A stretch of DNA of 64,000 nt from DTFZ01 sp050260375. GTDB lineage: Bacteria > Bacillota > Clostridia > Christensenellales > SZUA-584. Position numbers and translations under genes: made by a program. This document shows, one piece after another, positions 18,520 to 27,951 of the stretch (the stretch's first letter is position 1; each line of letters starts with the position of its first letter). The notes beneath the pieces were generated by a model, which was not told where the DNA came from, searched no databases, and saw nothing but the letters and a program-made list of their open reading frames with translations. The DNA is taken from positions 69,308 to 133,307 of the forward strand of contig JBLNCA010000025.1 in the NCBI GenBank assembly GCA_050260375.1, given 5' to 3'.

Positions 18520-19707
18520 ATGAAGAAACATTTGGTGACACTATTGATATGTGTTCTGGCGCTTGCAATGATTGTCAGCGGTTGCGCCGGAGCTGAAACT
18601 CCCGATCCCAGCGCGGATACGCAGCCGAGCGCTGAGGCTCCTGCTGATACGTCCGTCGCTCCTTCCGAAGAGGCTCCGGCCGAAGAAGCTCCGGCCGGAG
18701 AAGGCGATGTGTTTGTTGCTTATGCCAACAAAGGCCTTGACTACTACTTCTGGACAGTATGCCAGGTTGCGGCTCAGAAGGAATGCGAAGACCGCGGCTG
18801 GAAGTTTGAAGCTTCCGACGCTAAGCTGGACGCTGCGAAACAGTTCGACCAGTTCGTAAACTTCATCAACAAGAAGCCCAACGCGATACTGTCCGACCCG
18901 ATCGACTCCGAAGGCCTCATCGCGGCGGCTGATCAGGCTGTAGCGGCCGGTATCCCCGTTGCTATCGTTGACACACCGCTTACCGGCGGCGACATCGCTG
19001 TATCCGTTGCGTTCGACAACTATGACGCCGGCGTACTGGCTGCCAAGGCTATTATTAAGGCTCTTGAAGCCAGATATGGCGAAGCCAAGGGAACGGTAGT
19101 CAATGCTTACGGCGCTATGAGCTCGTTTGCATGGCGTCTGCGTAAGGAAGGCATGGATGCAACGTTTGCTGAATATCCCAACATCAATTATATAGCGCTG
19201 CCGTGCGAAGGCGAAATCAGCAAAACACAGGACGCTGTATTGAACCAGTTTGCGGCTGGCGTGAAAATTGACGCTCTGCATACGCCTTCGGACAACCCCG
19301 GCATGGGCCTGGTATCCGCTCTTAAGATGCAGGATAAATGGACAAAGCGCGACGACCCGAATCACGTTATAGTTGTCACTATCGACGGCGAGCCTATAGC
19401 GAACAAGTTCATCGAAGAGGGATACTACGATTACAGCATCGCTCAGGACGGATATTCCTACTCGGCAATAGCCATTGAAATGCTCGAAAAATACTCGTTC
19501 AAGGGCAAGGATGTTCCTCTTGGACCTTACTCCAACGACAAGTATTATTGGGAAAACTGCGAAATCATCGAATCCGATGCTGGCCCGTACGTAAAGGTTC
19601 CTGCATACGAAATCAATCCCGAAAACTGCACAGACCCGAGACACTGGGGTATTGTTGCTGAGCAGGAATTGAACCTTAAGTATGACATGTCCGCGATAGA
19701 GGGTTAA
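18520..19707 (+). CDS. sugar ABC transporter substrate-binding lipoprotein
   Basis: 395 residues. Signal peptide MKKHLVTLLICVLALAMIVSGC with lipobox IVSGC, then an Ala/Pro/Glu/Ser-rich linker (~residues 23-68), then a Peripla_BP_4 fold (from VFVAYANKGLDYYFW). Motifs such as NAILSDPIDSEGLIAAADQA and GIPVAIVDTPL are typical of ribose/xylose/polyol binding proteins. A strong ribosome site (AGGAGG) precedes ATG. It leads the operon with ATPase 19877, permease 21382, polyol dehydrogenase and xylulokinase, so a pentitol or related sugar is the probable ligand (inference). Confidence 0.92.
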   Translation: MKKHLVTLLICVLALAMIVSGCAGAETPDPSADTQPSAEAPADTSVAPSEEAPAEEAPAGEGDVFVAYANKGLDYYFWTVCQVAAQKECEDRGWKFEASDAKLDAAKQFDQFVNFINKKPNAILSDPIDSEGLIAAADQAVAAGIPVAIVDTPLTGGDIAVSVAFDNYDAGVLAAKAIIKALEARYGEAKGTVVNAYGAMSSFAWRLRKEGMDATFAEYPNINYIALPCEGEISKTQDAVLNQFAAGVKIDALHTPSDNPGMGLVSALKMQDKWTKRDDPNHVIVVTIDGEPIANKFIEEGYYDYSIAQDGYSYSAIAIEMLEKYSFKGKDVPLGPYSNDKYYWENCEIIESDAGPYVKVPAYEINPENCTDPRHWGIVAEQELNLKYDMSAIEG

Positions 19708-19757
19708 CGGAAAAAAGTTATCGTCATAAATTAGACGCATAACGAACATAGACTTTG

Positions 19758-19799
19758 GCAGGCCGGCGTATTAAGCGGTTTCTTAAAAAGCCGGCCTGC
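19758..19799 (+). terminator. intercistronic hairpin between binding protein and ATPase genes
   Basis: Perfect 10-bp GC-rich stem, GCAGGCCGGC (19758-19767) and GCCGGCCTGC (19790-19799), with a 22-base loop and no T-run. Such hairpins in sugar ABC operons usually protect or partially terminate the mRNA, so that the binding protein is made in excess over the membrane components. Confidence 0.6.
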
Positions 19800-19876
19800 T
19801 CAAAGCCCTTAAAAACGGTATTTGTGTGTTGGGACCAGGCGGCAGAGATGTATATTTTCGATATGAAAGGAGAAGC

Positions 19877-21385
19877 ATGGTGGAACAGGATATATTACTG
19901 GAAGTCCAAAATGTAAGCAAAAGCTTCAGTACCACGCATGCCCTGAAGAATGTAAACTTAAAAATTAAAAAAGGAACGATCCACTCGCTCGTAGGGCGTA
20001 ACGGTGCGGGAAAAAGCACTATGGTCAATATTATTGCGGGTGTTTATAGACAGGATAAAGGCAGCGTCATGTTTGAGGGTAAGGATATATCCCATTTGAG
20101 GCTTAAAGAGAGACAGGATATGGGCATACGCCTTGTGACGCAGCACGCAAGTATCGTACCGGATATGGATGTTGCTGAAAATATATCTTTAGGGTTATGG
20201 CCAAAAAACAAGGCAAGGTTTATAGATTGGAAGGGTATGCACAAACGGGCCGTTGAAGTGATGGACGAATTCGGCCTCAAAGTTGACCCATATAAAAAGC
20301 TAAGGGAGTTATCGCCTGTCGACCAGCGCAAAGTTAATATAATTCGCGCTCTCTTCGGCGGCGGAAAGCTTATAATACTCGACGAACCGACTACATCGCT
20401 GTCGGTTGAGGATCGCGAGAATCTGTTCCACTTCGTCAAGGAGCAGGTAAAGAGCGGCATAACATTTATATTTATTTCACACTACCTTGAAGAAGTACTT
20501 CGCGTTTCAGACGAGATTACGGTTGTCCGCGACGGCGAGGCGTATACGGGCTCCAAATGCAATTCGCAGCAGGACCTTGCAAACCTGGTTGCCGGTGAAG
20601 AAGTCGAACTGACAATGCGCGATCCTAATAAGGTTATTGACGAGAATGTAGTCCTCGAGTGTATAGATTTAAGCGCAAGATTTTTGGAGCCTACATCTTT
20701 GAAGATCAGAAAAGGCGAGATTGTCGGTTTTGTGGGTTTCCCGGGTTCCGGCGCGCGCGAGATATGCACAACCATATATGGCCTGACAAAGAAGCACGGC
20801 GGAACGATAAAGATGCACGGCAAGGAGATCGAGATAAGAGAAGCAAACGACGCGCTGAAAAACAGGATCTGCTATCTGCCGGACGACAGGCATGCCTACG
20901 GCATAGTGCCTATAATGACCATCAGGGAAAACATAGGGCTTTCCTCGTTAAAATATAAGCTCAAAAGCAAGTTTGGCATGCTGAACCTGAAAAAAGAAGA
21001 AAGCATTGCACAGCATTCGTTGCAGGCGCTTAAGATTAAAGCCCGGACGATAGATGATACCGCGGCCAGTCTGTCGGGCGGCAACCAGCAAAAAGTGGTG
21101 CTCGCTAAAGTTTTGGCCTGCGACCCCGAACTGCTGATACTCGACGAACCAACGATAGGTATAGATATAAAGAGTCGCGAAGAGATAATGAAGCTGATTC
21201 AAAACCTTACCGCGATGGGTCTGTCGGTTATCTATGTAACAAACGACTTTGATGAACTCTTGCGCATTGCAGACCGCGTTGTGATATTCAACAAGGGAAG
21301 AATTGTGGGAGATGTTGTAAACGACGGCATTACGCCGGAAGAAGTTATTGAAATTAGAGATAATAAAGGTGGAGTAGCGGTATGA
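19877..21385 (+). CDS. sugar ABC transporter ATP-binding protein, two nucleotide-binding domains (RbsA/MglA type)
   Basis: 502 residues from ATG 19877 (GAAAGGAG upstream). First half: Walker A GRNGAGKST, a degenerate signature LSPVDQRKV, Walker B IILDEPTTSL. Second half: degenerate Walker A region GFPGSGARE but an intact signature LSGGNQQKV and ILDEPTIGID. This asymmetry is normal for RbsA/MglA. It overlaps the permease start by 4 bases and energises uptake of the ligand bound by the 18520 lipoprotein. Confidence 0.94.
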   Translation: MVEQDILLEVQNVSKSFSTTHALKNVNLKIKKGTIHSLVGRNGAGKSTMVNIIAGVYRQDKGSVMFEGKDISHLRLKERQDMGIRLVTQHASIVPDMDVAENISLGLWPKNKARFIDWKGMHKRAVEVMDEFGLKVDPYKKLRELSPVDQRKVNIIRALFGGGKLIILDEPTTSLSVEDRENLFHFVKEQVKSGITFIFISHYLEEVLRVSDEITVVRDGEAYTGSKCNSQQDLANLVAGEEVELTMRDPNKVIDENVVLECIDLSARFLEPTSLKIRKGEIVGFVGFPGSGAREICTTIYGLTKKHGGTIKMHGKEIEIREANDALKNRICYLPDDRHAYGIVPIMTIRENIGLSSLKYKLKSKFGMLNLKKEESIAQHSLQALKIKARTIDDTAASLSGGNQQKVVLAKVLACDPELLILDEPTIGIDIKSREEIMKLIQNLTAMGLSVIYVTNDFDELLRIADRVVIFNKGRIVGDVVNDGITPEEVIEIRDNKGGVAV

Positions 21386-22371
21386 GTGGTAAAATAAATA
21401 GTTCCGGAGAGAACAGACTGGTTAAGGCGCTAATCGATAACATTGTGTGGGTGCTGTTGCTTTTTGGCGTAATAGTGTTCATAATATTGCGCCCGAATTT
21501 CTTCAATCCAATTGCGAACCCAGAGCTTTATCTCAATATACCGATGCAGGCCGCGGTTATTGGCGTAATGACAATTGGCCTTGCGGGTACGATACTGCTT
21601 GGCGATATCGACCTTTCTACGGTCGGCATAATGGCCGTTTCGGCGACTGTCGGCGTTTTGCTCTTTAAAACGGCCGGGATACCGGCAATATTGGCGATGC
21701 TTATAATACTTGCCATGGGAGCGCTCTTAGGGTTCATCAACGGCGTGCTGATTGCCAAACTCAAAACGGTTGCGCTTATCGAAACGCTGGCTATGAATAC
21801 GACGCTTGCCGGCGTGGTGCTTGCTATCACAAGAGGACGGACGATAACGGTAGCCGAACCTGCATACACCGGCATTGGCCAGGGTAAGCTGTTCGGATTT
21901 ATACCCTACCTTGTCATCGTGCTCATCGTAGTATATATAATCATGTATTACGTATGGAGAAAGACGGCTCTTGGACGCAGCATGTTTGCAGTAGGCGGCA
22001 ACGCAAGCTGCGCGAGGGTTTCGGGTATAAACGTAGACAGAATACGAATTGCGACGTTCACCATTTCAGGGCTGCTCGCGGGCCTTGCCGGCGTTATGCT
22101 TTCCTCAAAAATGGGTTCCATAAACAGCGTGTTCGGTTCCACATACTCGATGGACACTATAGCCGCTGCGGTTATCGGCGGCACGTCGCTGTCGGGCGGC
22201 ATAGGAAGAGTGTCCGGCGTTCTCGGCGGCGTTATGCTCCTTAACTTTGTGCAGGTAGGCCTGCAGGTATTCGGCCTGGACTCGTACTACGTACAGATGG
22301 CGACAGGCCTCATAATAATGCTTGCCGTGCTTATAGACTCGATGCGTATACGTTATCAGAGCCGGTCCTAG
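21382..22371 (+). CDS. sugar ABC transporter permease (RbsC type)
   Basis: 329 residues with roughly eight to ten membrane segments. Typical branched-chain/ribose permease motifs are GDIDLSTVGIM near residue 75 and the late VIGGTSLSGG loop near residue 270. Start overlaps the ATPase stop (ATGA). It forms the membrane channel with the two-domain ATPase. Confidence 0.93.
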   Translation: MSGKINSSGENRLVKALIDNIVWVLLLFGVIVFIILRPNFFNPIANPELYLNIPMQAAVIGVMTIGLAGTILLGDIDLSTVGIMAVSATVGVLLFKTAGIPAILAMLIILAMGALLGFINGVLIAKLKTVALIETLAMNTTLAGVVLAITRGRTITVAEPAYTGIGQGKLFGFIPYLVIVLIVVYIIMYYVWRKTALGRSMFAVGGNASCARVSGINVDRIRIATFTISGLLAGLAGVMLSSKMGSINSVFGSTYSMDTIAAAVIGGTSLSGGIGRVSGVLGGVMLLNFVQVGLQVFGLDSYYVQMATGLIIMLAVLIDSMRIRYQSRS

Positions 22372-22394
22372 CGGTAAGGTAAAGGGGTGTCAAT

Positions 22395-23408
22395 ATGAAG
22401 GCGATTTATTTGGACAGCATACGAAAGCTGTCGGAACGCGAACTGCCCATTCCCAAACCGAAACCGGACCAGGTGCTGGTCAAGATGAAAGCTGTCGGCA
22501 TATGCGGCTCGGACGTCCACTACTGGCATAAGGGCAAAATCGGTTCATTCGTAGTTAACGAGCCGATGATACTCGGCCACGAATGCGCAGGCGTTGTAGA
22601 GGAGACGGGAAGCAAGGTAAGCGGACTCAAAGCCGGAGACAGGGTTGTAATAGAGCCGGGCGTACCGTGCTATAAATGCGAATATTGCATGGGCGGCAGG
22701 TACAATCTGTGCCCGCAAATGCGGTTTTTTGCGACCCCGCCGGTAGACGGATCGCTCGTGGAATATGTGGCGTTCGACTCAAGCCTGGTGTTTAAGATAC
22801 CGGACAGCATAGACGATTTCGGGCTGGCCACGATGGTGGAGCCTCTCGCGGTCGGCGTTTTTGCCACAAAGCGCATACAGCCCAAGCTGGGAGACAACGC
22901 GGTAGTATTCGGCGCCGGCATAATAGGCATAGCCTGCATGCTGGCCGCAAAAGCTGTGGGATGCACGTCGGTTACGATAGCGGACATACGCGAAGACAGG
23001 CTTAAAAAAGCTGTCGAACTGGGCGCGGACAAGGTAATCAACCTCAAAACGGACGAGGTTCCGCATCAAGCTTTTGACGTGGGCTATGAGGCTACAGGCG
23101 CCGACGCGTGCCTTGCGCACCTTGCGAAATGCATGAAGTCGGGCTCGAAGGTTTCATTGCTCGGATTGGGCGCCGATACGCAGACGCTGCCGCTTGTAGA
23201 ATTCGTCTGCCGTGAGATAATGCTGGTTCCGTCATTCAGGTACGCGAACTCTTACGCACAGGCTCTGCAGCTCATAGCAATGAACAAGGACAAGTTAAAA
23301 GGAGCTATTACTCACAGGATACCGTTCTCGCTTAAAGGCGTTGATGAAGCGTTGAACACTGCGTTTTCGGATATGAATGCGTGTAAGGTTATCGTAGATT
23401 TTAAATAA
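22395..23408 (+). CDS. zinc-dependent polyol (sorbitol/xylitol-type) dehydrogenase
   Basis: 337 residues of the medium-chain dehydrogenase family. The catalytic zinc site is visible as CGSDVHYW and GHECAG; the structural zinc site has four Cys in CYKCEYCMGGRYNLC; the Rossmann region reads VFGAGIIGIACMLAA with Asp in IADIRED, favouring NAD. These are features of sorbitol/xylitol dehydrogenases. Next to xylulokinase, the likely reaction is oxidation of a pentitol such as xylitol or arabinitol to xylulose (inference). Confidence 0.9.
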   Translation: MKAIYLDSIRKLSERELPIPKPKPDQVLVKMKAVGICGSDVHYWHKGKIGSFVVNEPMILGHECAGVVEETGSKVSGLKAGDRVVIEPGVPCYKCEYCMGGRYNLCPQMRFFATPPVDGSLVEYVAFDSSLVFKIPDSIDDFGLATMVEPLAVGVFATKRIQPKLGDNAVVFGAGIIGIACMLAAKAVGCTSVTIADIREDRLKKAVELGADKVINLKTDEVPHQAFDVGYEATGADACLAHLAKCMKSGSKVSLLGLGADTQTLPLVEFVCREIMLVPSFRYANSYAQALQLIAMNKDKLKGAITHRIPFSLKGVDEALNTAFSDMNACKVIVDFK

Positions 23409-23437
23409 ATTATATACATCAAAGAAGGGGTACAAAA

Positions 23438-23848
23438 ATGAAACACGTTGTAAATGTTGCACATGGACGCGAACCGGATACCGATCCAAGAAGTCTGCGC
23501 GCTCGCGTGGAACCGAGAGATGCAAAGGTGCTGAGGGATACTTATTATCTCATCGATCAGAAAAAAGGCCCGTCTCTTAGGCTGACATGCGGCTATACGA
23601 CAGTTTACCCGACAGGCTCGACGACGGGTCACGCTCATGACGATATGGAGGAGATCTATTACTTCATCTCCGGCGAAGGGATAATGATTGTCGGCGAAGA
23701 CGAGTTCCCGGTAAAAGCGGGCGACTGCCTGTATGTTCCGCCGGGTGAATACCATACGACGATTCAGACAGGAATTTTGCCGCTCGTATTCGTCTGGAAC
23801 ACCTGCAAGGTGGACGGCGACGAGGTCCCCGCGGGAGGTAATAAGTAA
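23438..23848 (+). CDS. small cupin-domain protein
   Basis: 136 residues forming a single cupin barrel. Metal-site pattern is GHAHDDMEEIYYFISGEG (two His and a Glu) with the second motif GDCLYVPPGEYH. Such proteins act as sugar-binding or isomerase-like accessory enzymes, or as sensors. Its stop overlaps the aldehyde dehydrogenase start (TAATG), so expression is coupled to catabolism. Substrate unknown. Confidence 0.82.
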   Translation: MKHVVNVAHGREPDTDPRSLRARVEPRDAKVLRDTYYLIDQKKGPSLRLTCGYTTVYPTGSTTGHAHDDMEEIYYFISGEGIMIVGEDEFPVKAGDCLYVPPGEYHTTIQTGILPLVFVWNTCKVDGDEVPAGGNK

Positions 23849-25287
23849 TGATCGAAAAAATGCTGATAAACGGGGAGTGGAGGGAAGCTGCTGACGGCCA
23901 GACGTTTCCCGTTATCGATCCCCGGACAGCCCAGCCTTTCTCCAAAGTGCCCAAGGCAACCAAGAAGGATGTCGAGGACGCTGTAAACGCGGCTGAAAGC
24001 GCGTTTAAAAGCTGGTCCGAGCTTAATGTATTCAAGCGCTCGGCAATACTGAGAAAGGCCAGCCTCATAGTTCAGGAAAATAAGGAAGCCATAGGTAGAA
24101 CGATGAGCCGGGAGCAGGGCAAACCTGCTGCCGAAGCGATAGGCGAGGTGCAAAAGGGCGCCGATATACTTCGCTATTACGCGGAAGAGGGAGAGCGCGT
24201 ATACGGAAGAATAATAGCGAACGAGGACGAAAACACCACAAGCATGGTGATATACCAGCCTATCGGCGTATGCGCCGCGATATCCCCATGGAATTATCCC
24301 ATAGAGCTGCTCGCCTGGAAGGTGGGCGCGGCGCTGGTTTCAGGGTGCACGCTTGTATGCAAGCTGCCTTCCGAGACGCCGCTGAGCCCCTTGATGTTCC
24401 TTGACTGCGTCATGAAGGCGGGTGTACCCGCGGGCGTTCTCAACGCGCTTACAGGCGCAGGCCGCGAGATGGGCAGCTGGCTGCTCGAAAACCCGAAGAT
24501 TAGAAAGGTAGCTTTCACGGGTTCGACCAGAGTCGGAAAAACGGTGTTCGGTTCGTGCGTGGAAACGCTGCGCAAGAGCTCTATGGAACTGGGCGGCAGC
24601 CTGCCCATGCTGGTGTTCAAGGACTGCGACCTGAACGCTGCCGTAAAAGGAGCGGTGCGTCGCTCGTTCAGGAACATGGGGCAGATATGCATAGCTATTA
24701 ACCGCATATACGTCGAACAGGACATATATGAGGAGTTCCTCAAAAGATTCAAGGAAGAGACCGAGAAGCTCACAATCGGCGATGGGCTTAACGAGGACGT
24801 TAACTTAGGGCCCATGTGCACGGTGGCCGGCCTGCGCACGGTAAGCGAGCATGTGAGCGACGCGCTTGAAAAGGGCGCGAGATTGCTGACAGGCGGAGAG
24901 GCGCCGATTATTCCCGGCTTTGAAAACGGATACTGGTATAAGCCGACAATACTCGCGGACGTTAATCACAATATGAAGATAATGACCGAAGAGACGTTCG
25001 GGCCCGCGGTAGGCGTTATGCCTTTTAAAGATCTCGACGAAGCTTTAAAGCTTGCCAACGATTGCGTGTACGGGCTTGCTTCCATAGTTTTTACGCAGAA
25101 TCTTACCACCGCCCACACATGCGCGCTTAAGCTGGAGTCGGGCAACGTTGCGATAAACAACGTCGACGCGGGCGTTATCAACGCGCCGTACGGCGGCTGG
25201 AAGGAATCGGGATTCGGACATGAGCACGGTCCGGAAGGGCTTCGCGAGTATTTTCATTTAAAGCATGTGCGTCTCAGGATTATATAG
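23848..25287 (+). CDS. NAD(P)-dependent aldehyde dehydrogenase
   Basis: 479 residues. Family motifs: SPWNYPIELLAWK, GSTRVGK cofactor loop, general-base Glu in ELGGS (the usual ELGGK with Ser for Lys), catalytic Cys in GQICIAINR and NNVDAG near the end. The ELGGS variant and the overall pattern fit succinate-semialdehyde/glycolaldehyde-type members. In a polyol operon a hydroxy-aldehyde from chain cleavage would be a logical substrate, but this is inference. Confidence 0.9.
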   Translation: MIEKMLINGEWREAADGQTFPVIDPRTAQPFSKVPKATKKDVEDAVNAAESAFKSWSELNVFKRSAILRKASLIVQENKEAIGRTMSREQGKPAAEAIGEVQKGADILRYYAEEGERVYGRIIANEDENTTSMVIYQPIGVCAAISPWNYPIELLAWKVGAALVSGCTLVCKLPSETPLSPLMFLDCVMKAGVPAGVLNALTGAGREMGSWLLENPKIRKVAFTGSTRVGKTVFGSCVETLRKSSMELGGSLPMLVFKDCDLNAAVKGAVRRSFRNMGQICIAINRIYVEQDIYEEFLKRFKEETEKLTIGDGLNEDVNLGPMCTVAGLRTVSEHVSDALEKGARLLTGGEAPIIPGFENGYWYKPTILADVNHNMKIMTEETFGPAVGVMPFKDLDEALKLANDCVYGLASIVFTQNLTTAHTCALKLESGNVAINNVDAGVINAPYGGWKESGFGHEHGPEGLREYFHLKHVRLRII

Positions 25288-25305
25288 TATCAGTGAGGTA
25301 GCAAA

Positions 25306-26835
25306 ATGAAACAATATGTCGCTGCTATGGACATTGGCACGAGCGGATGCAAGTCTATCATAGTGGATGAAAACGGCGCTGTGGTATCCGCCGTTACCGA
25401 GGAATACCCTCTATATTCTCCGAAGCCTGGCTGGAACGAACAGGACCCGGAGGACTGGTGGCGCGGGGCGTATACCAGCATGAGGAAGGCTATACAGAAA
25501 AGCGGCCTTAAGAGCAACGAGATTAAGGCCGTAAGCCTCTCCGGGCAGATGCATGGGCTGGTAGCGATGGATAAGGACAACAACGTAATACGCCGCGCAT
25601 TCCTTTGGAACGACCAGCGCTGCGCAAAGCAATGCCAGGATGTACTGGATAAGCTCGGCGGCATTGACGGGTTGGTAAAGTATACTAACAACAACCTGCT
25701 TCCGGGCTATCAGGGCGGCAAGATATTATGGCTTCGCGAAGTCGAGCCTGAGAATTACGCCGCGATGGTAAGAGCGATATTGCCCAAAGACTATATTCGC
25801 TTTAAGCTCTCCGGCAACTTCTATACTGACGTTTCGGACGCGTCGGGCACAGGGTTTTTCGACGTCAAAAAACGCCAGTGGTCGTATGAGCTGCTGGACA
25901 TCCTCGGGCTGCCTCGCGATATCTTCCCGGAGGTGGTGGAATCCGACGTCGTCACCGGCACGGTACAAGCCGAGGCGGCAGCGCTTACGGGACTGGCCGA
26001 GGGTACGCTCGTGGTGGGCGGCGGCGGAGACAGCGTTATACAGACGACGGGCATGGGCCTTATCGAGGAAGGCATACTGGGGCTTACTATAGGTACGGCC
26101 GGTATTGTCGCGATGGGCATGTCGCAGTACCTGGAAAACAACGGCGGAACGCTGCAATTTTTCTGCAACAATCAGAAGGACCTTTATCACATAATGGGCG
26201 TGATGCTGGCAGGCGGCGGAAGCTATCAATGGTACCGGAACACGCTTTGCGAAAGCGAGATGAGCCTTGCGAAGCAAAAGGGGGTGGATCCTTACCAGAT
26301 AATGAACGTGGCGGCAAAACAGTCGCCGGCGGGCGCAAGGCGGCTTATATATCTGCCGTACCTTTCAGGGGAACGCTGCCCGTACTCCGACCCGAATTTG
26401 AGGGCGTGCTTTATTGGGCTGACTCAAGGCCACGGAAAAGGCGATATAAGCCGTTCGGTAATGGAGGGCGTCACCTACGGCATGCGGCTTATAAGTGAAA
26501 GCATACTAAAGCTTAAGCCGATGAAGATGGAAAAGATTATCGTGTCGGGCGGAGGCAGCAAAGCGGACCTTTGGCGGCAGATACTCAGCGACATTTTCCA
26601 GCTGCCGGTTTATACCGTAAGCGGCGCAAGCGAAGGCGGAGCATACGGCGCGTGCATGGTGGCGGGCGTCGGCGCAGGGATATGGAGCAGCTTGAAAGAA
26701 GCATGCAATAATCTTAAGACTGAGACGGTCAACGAGCCTCAAATGAAGAATAAGGCTATCTATGACGAGCTCTATGGGATATACGCCGATACCGTACCGG
26801 TAATGAAGACGTTGTTTGACCGTATATCGGAATGA
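25306..26835 (+). CDS. xylB: xylulokinase-family sugar kinase
   Basis: 509 residues of the FGGY family. N-terminal phosphate loop MDIGTSGCKSIIVDENG, then LSGQMHGLVAMD, WNDQR, and the C-terminal ATP site IIVSGGGSKADLWRQILSDIF. LSGQMHG is particularly characteristic of xylulokinases, which make D-xylulose 5-phosphate. It is the last gene of the polyol operon and would link a pentulose from the dehydrogenase to the pentose phosphate pathway, where the downstream transketolase and isomerase genes act. Confidence 0.9.
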   Translation: MKQYVAAMDIGTSGCKSIIVDENGAVVSAVTEEYPLYSPKPGWNEQDPEDWWRGAYTSMRKAIQKSGLKSNEIKAVSLSGQMHGLVAMDKDNNVIRRAFLWNDQRCAKQCQDVLDKLGGIDGLVKYTNNNLLPGYQGGKILWLREVEPENYAAMVRAILPKDYIRFKLSGNFYTDVSDASGTGFFDVKKRQWSYELLDILGLPRDIFPEVVESDVVTGTVQAEAAALTGLAEGTLVVGGGGDSVIQTTGMGLIEEGILGLTIGTAGIVAMGMSQYLENNGGTLQFFCNNQKDLYHIMGVMLAGGGSYQWYRNTLCESEMSLAKQKGVDPYQIMNVAAKQSPAGARRLIYLPYLSGERCPYSDPNLRACFIGLTQGHGKGDISRSVMEGVTYGMRLISESILKLKPMKMEKIIVSGGGSKADLWRQILSDIFQLPVYTVSGASEGGAYGACMVAGVGAGIWSSLKEACNNLKTETVNEPQMKNKAIYDELYGIYADTVPVMKTLFDRISE

Positions 26836-26916
26836 TTTTGTATCTGGGCGATATTTTGTAACAGGGCTATACATCCGGTGGGTGAAGTGTTATATAATTG
26901 AATAAATATGATACAT

Positions 26917-26945
26917 TAGACAAATATAATGTGCTGCTATATAAT
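26917..26945 (+). promoter_or_regulatory. sigma-A-type promoter of the GntR gene
   Basis: TAGACA at 26917-26922, a 17-base spacer and perfect TATAAT at 26940-26945, 46 bases before the GntR start, in a strongly AT-rich gap. Confidence 0.65.
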
Positions 26946-26991
26946 TAATATAATATGTATAATATGCCATTAAGTATGAAGGGGAATCTGT

Positions 26992-27729
26992 ATGCTGGAT
27001 AAAAATAGCCCTACGCCACTATACGTTCAGTTTGAAGAGAGTGTCAGACACAAAATTGAAAATGAAGAATGGCCGCTGAATTCCATGATACCTTCGGAGA
27101 ATGAACTGAGCAGGACTTACGGCATCAGCAGGATGACGGTCCGCTCAGTTCTGAACCGGCTGGTCATGGCGGGCCTGCTGTATCGAGTTCCGGGGAAAGG
27201 TACGTATGTGTCGGAAGCGAAGATAGAGAGCAGTCCGCTTTCCTGGATGGGTATACGCGAGCAGCTTGAAAGGATGGGTTACGAGACGGAGACCAAGCTG
27301 CTTACGGCCGAACTCGTTTCGCCGTCTGCGCGTATATTGAGGCTGCTGGAGATTAAGCCGGGAGCAACCGCATATCTTGTCAAGCGGATACGTTATGTAA
27401 AAGGGGTTCCGCTGAGCGTCCATACTTCTTATATACCCCAGGAGGTATCTCCGGATCTGGAGCTGCAGGACCTTGAAGGGAAGCAGCTTTGCGACATATT
27501 GACGGATGAATACAACTGCCGTATAGCAAGGCAGGTGGAAACGCTCGAGTCCATCACCGCGTCTGCGGAAGAGGCGGAGCTTTTGGGGGTAAGCACTTCG
27601 TTTCCGCTGCTGCTGCTCGAGAATCGCGTATATAATTCCAACCAGGTGCCCATCGAGTATTCCAAGGTTGTTTTCAGAGGGGACAAGATCAAGCTCCGCT
27701 TGGAACACGGGCAGAATGGCAACGGCTAA
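26992..27729 (+). CDS. GntR-family regulator with UTRA effector domain
   Basis: 245 residues. The winged helix (residues ~8-75) has PSENELSRTYGISRMTVRSVL, the DNA-recognition helix of GntR proteins. Residues ~95-240 form a UTRA (HutC-type) ligand domain ending in the usual YSKVVFRGDKIKL. Such proteins bind sugar phosphates or similar metabolites. It lies between the polyol operon and the transketolase cassette and probably controls one or both. Gap 27730-27951 holds no gene I can support. Confidence 0.93.
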   Translation: MLDKNSPTPLYVQFEESVRHKIENEEWPLNSMIPSENELSRTYGISRMTVRSVLNRLVMAGLLYRVPGKGTYVSEAKIESSPLSWMGIREQLERMGYETETKLLTAELVSPSARILRLLEIKPGATAYLVKRIRYVKGVPLSVHTSYIPQEVSPDLELQDLEGKQLCDILTDEYNCRIARQVETLESITASAEEAELLGVSTSFPLLLLENRVYNSNQVPIEYSKVVFRGDKIKLRLEHGQNGNG

Positions 27730-27951
27730 AAAATTTAGGCCGGGAGTTATATACATGTAAACTGCAATGCATACCGGTCTGCCAATGGGGGCAGGGGCAC
27801 GTGCATTAGTCGGGCGTTTTTATGCGCAAGCTTATATATACAAGTATAAAACGCTTCATACTAGTAGATACAGCATGGGCATATTGGAAGATTAATGTAA
27901 TAATGGGACAGAAACGCTGCGTACTCAAAGCCTTAAGGAAGGATGACGAGA

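Noticed and set aside
18541..19749. 402-codon minus-strand frame under the sugar-binding lipoprotein
   Set aside because: Antisense of a well-supported lipoprotein; low-complexity translation from its codon bias.
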